NCBI GenBank assembly: GCA_019348335.1
Contig: JAHWJR010000044.1
Location: 1-11,389 of the forward strand
Direction of reading: 5' to 3'
Length of the DNA stretch: 11,389 bases
Source of the DNA: Actinomycetota bacterium
GTDB lineage: Bacteria; Actinomycetota; Acidimicrobiia; Acidimicrobiales; CADCSY01
The stretch's first letter is position 1. Each line of letters begins with the position of its first letter. Shown piece by piece: positions 1-5,313 of the stretch. The position numbers and the translations under genes were made by a program. The notes under the pieces were generated by a model that saw only the letters and a program-made list of their open reading frames with translations, did not search any database and was not told the origin of the DNA.

Positions 1-89
1 CCGCTCGCGCCCAGCAGCTCAAGGAGGAGATGGCCGAGCGACTGTTGAGCCTGCCAGCGGACGAGGTCTACGACGCCGACCTCCGCTGA
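1..89 (+). CDS. C-terminal end of an unidentified protein (partial)
   Basis: The frame beginning at base 3 reads through without a stop to a TGA at 87-89 and gives a plausible hydrophilic, helical C-terminus ending in ...LPADEVYDADLR. The Glu/Lys/Ala-rich composition (QQLKEEMAERLL) looks like a real amphipathic helix, and the other two forward frames look less protein-like. Only 28 residues are visible, so no family can be assigned. The gene body lies upstream of the window. Four bases separate its stop from the GTG of the decayed DUF222 fragment that follows. Confidence 0.5.
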   Translation, partial: ARAQQLKEEMAERLLSLPADEVYDADLR

Positions 90-92
90 CGG

Positions 93-300
93 GTGTGCCG
101 GAACGCGCAGCGCGCCGACGAGGTGGACGAGGCCAACCGCATCCACGACGAGCGGTCACTGCGGTGGCGCCGCGACGAGGGCGGCTCCATGGTGCTCCAG
201 GCCCGGCTCACGCCGTCGCAGGGAGCGCTGGTGCGCAAGGCACTGGAACAGTGCGCGAAGCAGAAGACGTTTCCGTGGAAACGTCCGGGGACGGTCCATG
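93..300 (+). pseudogene. Decayed fragment of a DUF222 / 13E12-repeat family protein
   Basis: The frame from GTG 93 encodes a stretch typical of the middle of DUF222 (13E12 repeat) proteins: DEVDEANRIHDERSLRW, then GGSMVLQARLTPSQGALV and RKALEQ. This is the usual '(D)DGS.V..ARL.P..GA.V..ALE' block. The family-like reading then appears to jump frame near 250-265: the frame used by trkA reads REAEDVSVETSG, which resembles the segment I recall following this block in intact members. About 60-70 residues in two frames remain. The N-terminal part and the C-terminal HNH nuclease domain usual in the family are absent, so it cannot be functional. DUF222/13E12 genes are multicopy and mobile-like in actinobacteria, so this is probably the scar of a lost copy. 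Family recognition is from motif memory; the frameshift point is inferred. Confidence 0.65.
266..285. repeat. 20-bp near-perfect palindrome within the DUF222 remnant, upstream of trkA
   Basis: The half-sites GACGTTTCC (266-274) and GGAAACGTC (277-285) are exact reverse complements separated by GT. Changing T276 to C would make all 20 bases a perfect palindrome and turn the encoded DVSVETS into DVSAETS. It uses AT-richer codons (GTT, GAA) than its surroundings. It lies 70-90 bases upstream of the trkA start, so it could be an operator for trkA or an inherited site of the DUF222 element. Confidence 0.7.
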
Positions 301-355
301 GCCACCACCGGAGCCCGGCACGCACCGAGGGCGTCACTTGGGCCAGGCTTGTGCC

Positions 356-1699
356 GTGCATGTGATCGTCGTGGGCGCCGGCGAGGTCGGCTCGTACCTG
401 GCTGAGCGGCTGAGTCGGGAGGGCCACGACGTGGTGGTGATCGACCCCGACGGGCGGCGGTTGGCCGACGTGGCCGAGCGGCTCGACGTGCTGACCCTGG
501 CGGGCAGCGGGACGCAGCCGAGCACGCTCAAAGAGGCGGGCATCGCCCGGTGCGACGTCTTCGTGGCCGTCACCAGCACCGACGAGGTCAACCTGGTGGC
601 CTGCTTCCTCGCCCACCAGGCCGGAGCACACCGCACCATCGCACGGCTCGAGGAGCGCGAGCTGCGGGAACGGGGGGCGGACGGTCTTCACGCCGCCATG
701 GGCATCGACCTCGTCATCGACCCGGACGAGGAGACCGCCCAGGAGATCTTCGAGCTGCTCGAGTACCCCGGTGCCATCGACGTCGCCGAGATGGGTGGCG
801 GCGAGGTGGTGGTGATCGGCGCCCGCCTCACGCCCGACAGTCCGGTGGTGGGCCAGACGTTGTCGGACATCGCCCGCCGCTACGAGCCGGAGTGGGACTT
901 CCTGTTCGGCATCATCACCCGCCAGGGCCAGACCATCATCCCCCGAGGAGACCACCGGCTCGAGGTCAACGACCTGGTGCGGGTGCTCACCAAGAAGCGG
1001 GCCGGGCGCCAGCTGACCGAGGTGCTGGGCATCGAGCGGCGGTCGCTCAAGCGGATCATGCTGCTGGGCGGGGGCCGCACCGCCGAGCTCGTGGCCACCC
1101 GGTTGGTGGAGTCGGGCGCCGATGTGACGATCGTCGAACGCGACCCGGAGCGGGCCCGTCAGCTGGCCGAGAGGCTCAGCAAGGCCCTGGTGATCGAAGG
1201 CGAGATCACCGACGCCGACCTGCTCGCCGACGTCGGCGTGGGCCGCACCGACGTGGTCGCCGCCCTCACCGGGGAGGACGACGCCAACATCCTCGCCTGC
1301 CTGTTCGCCAAGCTCGAGGGCGCCGGCGAGACCATCGCCGTCGTGCACCGGCTCTCGCTGCTGCGGCTGCTCGACGAGGCGGGCATCGACGTGGCCCTCT
1401 CGCCCCGCACCGCCAGCGCCAACGGCGTGCTGCGCTTCGTGCGCGGTGGCGTGACCCAGGTGACCACCTTCCTCGAGGGCGACGTCGAGGTGCTGGAGCT
1501 CAGCGTGGTCGAGGGCAGCCCGGCCGACGGCTCCCTGGTGTCCGAGCTCCGACTTCCCAAGGACGTGCTGCTGGGCGCCATCGTGCGCGACGGCAAGGTG
1601 TCCATCGCCCGGGGGCGCAGCGATCTGCGAAACCACGACGACGTGGTGGTGTTCGCCATGCCGCACGCGGTCGACGAGGTTCGCCGGGTGTTCGGTTAG
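356..1699 (+). CDS. trkA: TrkA, cytoplasmic NAD-binding regulatory subunit of Trk K+ uptake
   Basis: This is the peripheral ring subunit that binds NAD(H) and/or adenine nucleotides and gates the TrkH channel. The 447-residue product has the standard two-RCK architecture and length. The first Rossmann unit starts right at the N-terminus with GAGEVG (residues 7-12) and an acidic ribose-binding residue at about Asp30 (VVVIDPD). The second starts near residue 234 with MLLGGGRTAEL, acidic strand end VERDPE, and runs into the conserved HRLSLLRLLDEAGID and SPRTASANGVLRFVR segment. TrkA_C lobes follow each (about 130-215 and 365-447). The start chosen is GTG 356, because MHVIVVGAG matches the normal N-terminus; GTG 362 is a near alternative. 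No good Shine-Dalgarno is visible, and the open frame extends upstream to 95 without homology to TrkA. It is the first gene of an operon with two trkH genes, the next beginning 9 bases after its stop. Confidence 0.93.
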   Translation: MHVIVVGAGEVGSYLAERLSREGHDVVVIDPDGRRLADVAERLDVLTLAGSGTQPSTLKEAGIARCDVFVAVTSTDEVNLVACFLAHQAGAHRTIARLEERELRERGADGLHAAMGIDLVIDPDEETAQEIFELLEYPGAIDVAEMGGGEVVVIGARLTPDSPVVGQTLSDIARRYEPEWDFLFGIITRQGQTIIPRGDHRLEVNDLVRVLTKKRAGRQLTEVLGIERRSLKRIMLLGGGRTAELVATRLVESGADVTIVERDPERARQLAERLSKALVIEGEITDADLLADVGVGRTDVVAALTGEDDANILACLFAKLEGAGETIAVVHRLSLLRLLDEAGIDVALSPRTASANGVLRFVRGGVTQVTTFLEGDVEVLELSVVEGSPADGSLVSELRLPKDVLLGAIVRDGKVSIARGRSDLRNHDDVVVFAMPHAVDEVRRVFG

Positions 1700-1708
1700 G
1701 CCGGCGGG

Positions 1709-3259
1709 GTGCGCCGGCTGACTGCCACCACGGCCACGGACGGCCCCGGGTCGCTGCAGCCGACGGGTCGTCAAGTCCCGTCCACCGCCGGCTACGTCGC
1801 CGCCCGCACCCTGGTGGCGTGCGGGGCGGGCCTTGCGGTGGCGTCGGCGCTGGCCGTGCTCGACGACGGGCGGGCGCTGCTTCCCTTGGCAGCGACGGCA
1901 CTGCTCTGCCTGGCCGCCGGCGGGCTGCTGTGGCGCCGCTGCGGGGTGCCGGCCAGCCTGCGCACGGCATCCGTGCACGCCGCCGTGCTCACCGGCTGGA
2001 TGCTGCTGATCGGTGTCGGCGCCGCCACCTACCTGGCGTGCGGGACCTTCGACAGCGTCAACCGCGCAGTCGTCGAGTCGACCACCGGGTTCACCACCAC
2101 CGCCCTCTCGGTGCTCGCCGACATCGAGGACCAGCCGCGCGGCGTCCTGCTGTGGCGGGCCTACACGCAGTGGCTCGGCGGTCTCGCAGCCGTGCTGGTG
2201 GTCGTGGCGGTGCTCCCGTCGCTCGGTGTGGGTGGCCTCGAGGAGTCGCGCGTCGGTGCCGACCGGCGCCGTCTGGCGCTGCGGTCGCCACGGATCGCGG
2301 CGGTGGCCCGCCGGCTGGCCTCCGGCTACCTGGTGCTCTCCGCCGCCGGCATCGCCCTGTTCCTCCTGGCCGGCATGGGCCCCTTCGACGCCGTCACCTA
2401 CGCCATGACCACCATCTCGACCGGCGGCTTCGGCAACCACGACGGCTCGATCAACTTCTTCGACTCCGCCCGGGTCGAGTGGGTGACGGCCGGCGGCATG
2501 GTGCTCGGCGGCACCAACCTGGTGCTGGTGCTTTCGGCCGTACGGGGCCGGATGGAACCCCTCCGACGATCGTTCGAGCTGCGCGCCTACGGGACCGTCA
2601 TCGTGCTGGCCTCCGCGCTCCTGGTGTGGTGGACGGCGCCCGCCGGGGGACTGACCCACGAGAGCGTCCGTCACGCCGTGTTCGCCGCCACCTCGGCCGT
2701 CTCCACCACCGGCCACACGGTCGGCGGCTGGGGTGGTTGGTCGTCGGGGTCCCAGGTGCTCCTGGTGTTGCTGGCCGGGATGGGCGCCATGTCGGGTGCT
2801 GCCGGCGGGGGCTTTCGGGTGGTGCGGTCCATGGTGCTGACGGGGTTCGTGCGCCGTGAGGTCGTGCGGCAGCTGCGGCCCCGCTCGGTGGTGGCGGTGA
2901 AGGTCGGTCGGACCACCGTGGAAGAGACCCTGCTGGGGCAGATGGTCGGCTACCAGGTGGCATGGCTGCTGCTCGCCGGCGGCGGTGCGGTGGCGCTGGC
3001 CGTCGCCGGCGTCGACCTTCCCGGGGCCATGACCGGCGCGGTGAGCGCTCTGGCCACCTTCGGCCCGGGGCTCGGCGACTTCACTCCCGGCGCCGGCGAG
3101 CTCCCCCGTGCCGGCGGGCTCCCCGATGCGGCGCTGCTCGTGTTCGCCGCCCTGACCGTGGCCGGACGGCTCGAGATCTCACCGGTGGTGGTGGGCGGGG
3201 CGACCATCCTCACCGGGGCGGGGCGCGAGTCGAGGCGGGCCCGGGTGCGTCGGCGATGA
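1709..3259 (+). CDS. TrkH-like K+ transporter membrane subunit, divergent copy 1
   Basis: A 516-residue integral membrane protein of the Trk/Ktr/HKT superfamily with four M1-P-M2 repeats. The pore elements are P1 around 123-136 (ESTTGFTTTALSVL), P2 STGGFGNHD (237-245), P3 STTGHT (332-337) and P4 FGPGLGD (451-457). It is colinear with the downstream copy around P1 and P2. At the filter Gly of P1 (Gly132 in copy 2) this copy has Ala132 (codon GCC 2102-2104). The intramembrane gate loop GAMSGAAGGGFR (359-370) has Ala-Ala where copy 2 has the family-typical Ser-Thr, and Arg where copy 2 has Lys. The C-terminal GRLE motif is kept. GTG 1709 is used, 9 bases after the trkA stop; Shine-Dalgarno is weak. 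The 3' end overlaps copy 2 by four bases (ATGA), implying translational coupling. It may be a partner or regulatory subunit, or have altered ion selectivity; that part is inference. Confidence 0.9.
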   Translation: MRRLTATTATDGPGSLQPTGRQVPSTAGYVAARTLVACGAGLAVASALAVLDDGRALLPLAATALLCLAAGGLLWRRCGVPASLRTASVHAAVLTGWMLLIGVGAATYLACGTFDSVNRAVVESTTGFTTTALSVLADIEDQPRGVLLWRAYTQWLGGLAAVLVVVAVLPSLGVGGLEESRVGADRRRLALRSPRIAAVARRLASGYLVLSAAGIALFLLAGMGPFDAVTYAMTTISTGGFGNHDGSINFFDSARVEWVTAGGMVLGGTNLVLVLSAVRGRMEPLRRSFELRAYGTVIVLASALLVWWTAPAGGLTHESVRHAVFAATSAVSTTGHTVGGWGGWSSGSQVLLVLLAGMGAMSGAAGGGFRVVRSMVLTGFVRREVVRQLRPRSVVAVKVGRTTVEETLLGQMVGYQVAWLLLAGGGAVALAVAGVDLPGAMTGAVSALATFGPGLGDFTPGAGELPRAGGLPDAALLVFAALTVAGRLEISPVVVGGATILTGAGRESRRARVRRR

Positions 3260-4809
3260 GCACGCTCGCGGCCCGGCACCGGGCGTCGGCGGCTCAGACG
3301 TTCGAGCTCGGTGACCGCCGCCCCGTGAGCGCCGTGGCCAACGTGGTGGGCTTCGCCCTGGTGTTCACGGCGGTGGGTCTGGCGGTGTGTGCCGCGGTCG
3401 AGCTGGTCACCGACGACGACGCCGTGGTGGCCCTGGCCGTGCCGGCGCTGCTGAGCGCCGTGGTCGGCGTGGGGCTGTGGAAGGGGACTCGCTCCCCGGA
3501 CCGGGTGTCGGCGGCCTCTGCCTTCGCCGCCGTCGGCTGGACCTGGATCGCCATCTCGGCCGTGGGGGCCCTGCCGTTCTGGTGGTCCGGCATGTTGCCC
3601 GCGTTCGATGACGCGCTGTTCGAGTCGGTGTCGGGCTTCACCGGGACCGGCGCCACGGTGCTCACTCCCATCGAGGGCAACGGCGCCGGCCTGCTGCTGT
3701 GGCGCCAGGCCACGCAGTGGTACGGCGGCATGGGCGTGATCGTGCTGGCGGTGGCGGTGCTGCCCCTGCTCGGCGTGGGCGGCTTCGAGCTGTTGCGGGC
3801 CGAGAGCCCGGGCCCGACCTCGGACCGCCTGGCGCCGCGGGTGCGCGACACCGCCCGCCGGCTCTGGTTGGTCTACCTCGGGCTCACCGTGCTCATCGTG
3901 GTGGCCCTGCTCCTCAGCGGGCTCTCTCCCTACGACGCCGTTGCCCACGCCATGACCACGGTCTCCACCGGGGGCTTCTCGAACTACGACGCCTCCATCG
4001 CCGCCTTCGACTCGGTCGTGGTCGAGGGCGTGCTCATCGTGTCGATGTTCGCCGGCGCCGTCAGCTTCGCCCTGTGGTGGCAGGTGCTGCGGGGAATGGG
4101 CCCGAGAGCGCTGGCGCAGTCGTCCGAGTTGCGGACCTTCGTGACCGTCATCGCGGTGGCCATCGCCTTCGTCACGGTGGTCCTCGCGCTCGACCAGACC
4201 ACCGGCCTCGGCGTGGTCAGCGCCCTCCGCGGTGCCGCCTTCACCGTGGTGGCGACCATGTCGACCACCGGGTACGCCACCGTGGACTTCGCCCTGTGGC
4301 CGGCCGCCGGACAACTGGTCGTGCTCGGCTTGATGGTGAGCGGAGGCATGGCCGGGTCGACCTCGGGTGCCATGAAGCTGTTCCGCGTCCAGGTCATGGT
4401 CGCTCACGCCCGGCGGGAGATGCGCCACCTGCTGCACCCGAGTGCCGTGTTGCCGGTGAAGCTGAGCGGCCAGGTGGTCGCCGACCCCATCGTGAGCCGC
4501 ATCGTCGGCTTCTCCGTGCTGTACGTGGTACTGGCCGTGGTCGGCACGGTGTTGCTCGCTGCGCTCGGGGCCGACCTCGTGACGGGGGCCAGCGCCATCA
4601 CCTCGGCCATCGGGGCCTACGGCCCGGCGCTCGGTGACGTCGGCCCCACCACCACGTACCTCAACGTGGACCGCGCCTCGCGGGGCGTGCTGGTCTTCTA
4701 CATGCTCCTCGGGCGCTTGGAGCTGTTCACTCTCCTGCTCATGTTCGTGGCGCCGGTCGACTCACTGCGGTACCACGTGCACGTCCGCCGCCGCCGCCTG
4801 TCGCGCTGA
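3256..4809 (+). CDS. trkH: TrkH K+ transporter membrane subunit, canonical copy 2
   Basis: The 517-residue pore subunit of Trk K+ uptake, expected to form dimers in the membrane and to be gated by the TrkA ring. Four pore loops are clear: P1 FTGTGATVL (128-136), P2 STGGFSNYD (237-245), P3 STTGYATVDF (336-345) and P4 YGPALGD (455-461). The gate loop between the M2 halves of the third repeat, SGGMAGSTSGAMKLF (362-376), is close to the family consensus. The hallmark LLWRxxTQWYGGMG after P1 and the C-terminal GRLELFTLL are present. P4 reads GPALG rather than GPGLG, a small departure. ATG 3256 overlaps the TGA of the preceding trkH-like gene (ATGA), so the two are probably co-translated. Residues upstream in the same frame (2962-3255) are a shadow of copy 1 and are not part of the protein. 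It ends the operon; a convergent small gene follows 39 bases later. Confidence 0.94.
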   Translation: MSTLAARHRASAAQTFELGDRRPVSAVANVVGFALVFTAVGLAVCAAVELVTDDDAVVALAVPALLSAVVGVGLWKGTRSPDRVSAASAFAAVGWTWIAISAVGALPFWWSGMLPAFDDALFESVSGFTGTGATVLTPIEGNGAGLLLWRQATQWYGGMGVIVLAVAVLPLLGVGGFELLRAESPGPTSDRLAPRVRDTARRLWLVYLGLTVLIVVALLLSGLSPYDAVAHAMTTVSTGGFSNYDASIAAFDSVVVEGVLIVSMFAGAVSFALWWQVLRGMGPRALAQSSELRTFVTVIAVAIAFVTVVLALDQTTGLGVVSALRGAAFTVVATMSTTGYATVDFALWPAAGQLVVLGLMVSGGMAGSTSGAMKLFRVQVMVAHARREMRHLLHPSAVLPVKLSGQVVADPIVSRIVGFSVLYVVLAVVGTVLLAALGADLVTGASAITSAIGAYGPALGDVGPTTTYLNVDRASRGVLVFYMLLGRLELFTLLLMFVAPVDSLRYHVHVRRRRLSR

Positions 4810-4829
4810 GGCGGCTCGGCAACCTCGAC

Positions 4830-4847
4830 CAGCGCTCGGTGGTGCTG
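4830..4847. terminator. Weak hairpin between convergent genes
   Basis: CAGCGC (4830-4835) pairs with GTGCTG (4842-4847), with one G-U pair and a six-base loop. It lies in the 39-base gap between the trkH stop and the end of the convergent DUF3309-like gene. There is no T-tract. Position favours a shared terminator, but the stem is only six pairs. Confidence 0.3.
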
Positions 4848-4848
4848 A

Positions 4849-4998
4849 TCAGGTGAGCAGCACGACGAGCAGGATGATCAGCAGGATGGCGCCGAGGCCG
4901 ATCCCCGGCGTGCGGTAGGCACCGCCTCCGTACCCGGAGAAGGCGCCGAGCAGCACGACGACGAGCAGCACCACGAGGATGATTTCGAGAAGACCCAT
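4849..4998 (-). CDS. DUF3309-like small membrane protein (49 aa)
   Basis: The 49-residue product begins MGLLEIILVVLLVVVLLGAF and continues with a Gly/Tyr-rich turn (SGYGGGAYRTPGIGLG), then a second hydrophobic segment ending in VVLLT. Two short membrane helices joined by a Gly-rich turn is the layout of DUF3309 proteins, tiny membrane proteins of unknown function; the resemblance is from memory. ATG 4998 is chosen because the hydrophobic domain begins there and a GGAG lies just upstream, though at a short three-base spacing. A longer in-frame version to 5055 adds 19 residues (MGLACRAGFREDAIGNTES) that do not look like part of the family. The gene is convergent with trkH and appears to stand alone. 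Such proteins are often linked to envelope stress, but nothing here shows a role. Confidence 0.7.
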   Translation of the reverse strand: MGLLEIILVVLLVVVLLGAFSGYGGGAYRTPGIGLGAILLIILLVVLLT

Positions 4999-5313
4999 GG
5001 ACTCCGTGTTCCCGATGGCGTCCTCCCGGAATCCTGCCCGACACGCAAGGCCCACTCACGCCCGGTGATGAGGTGAGCACGTCGCTCGGTCGCCGGCGGA
5101 CGGACTACGCCGGCCGATCACACGCCCGTGAGTCTGCCCGCGCGGGGCGTTCTGGGCACCGGCGACAAATGGGTGCAACCGTGCTATACCTTCGCCGCCG
5201 ATGGCACATGCGGGGACAACCTAACGGCGACGGGCCCCAAGAGACGTGGTGGTGTCGACCCATGGGACCGCTCTCAGAGTGGAAACGGAACCCGAAGAAG
5301 AAGGGTGGAACAC
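4999..5313. other. Divergent intergenic region and leader
   Basis: No convincing gene lies in these 315 bases. They contain the upstream region of the minus-strand DUF3309-like gene and the promoter and leader of the secreted FG-GAP gene. Visible structure: a 7-bp stem GCCGGCG/CGCCGGC at 5092-5098 and 5108-5114 with a nine-base loop; an inverted pair ACTCACG/CGTGAGT at 5054-5060 and 5127-5133; and a six-pair hairpin with TCA loop at 5268-5282. I recognise no known riboswitch consensus (c-di-GMP, c-di-AMP, cobalamin or TPP). Confidence 0.5.
5162..5190 (+). promoter_or_regulatory. Possible sigma-70-type promoter for the FG-GAP gene
   Basis: GCGACA (5162-5167) and TATACC (5185-5190) each match four of six consensus positions and are separated by 17 bases. 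The TATACC stands out in a GC-rich region. It would start transcription near 5197 and leave a leader of roughly 115 bases before ATG 5314. This is pattern matching only. Confidence 0.4.

Noticed and set aside
95..355. N-terminal extension of TrkA
   Set aside because: TrkA proteins begin directly with the first Rossmann strand. The extension includes the second frame of the DUF222 remnant.
68..2716. A very long minus-strand open frame opposite trkA and trkH copy 1 (882 codons)
   Set aside because: It is rich in Gly, His, Arg and Asp with no domain logic, and mirrors the codon pattern of real genes on the plus strand. Such antisense frames are expected at this GC content. The one at 2950-4437 is rejected for the same reason.
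2962..3255. N-terminal extension of TrkH copy 2
   Set aside because: It is Arg-rich, overlaps the end of copy 1 in another frame, and ATG 3256 in the ATGA overlap gives the family's normal length.
5128..5313. Extension of the FG-GAP protein to GTG 5128 (62 more residues)
   Set aside because: The extra residues are not protein-like and would bury the signal peptide, which begins exactly at ATG 5314 behind a good ribosome-binding site.
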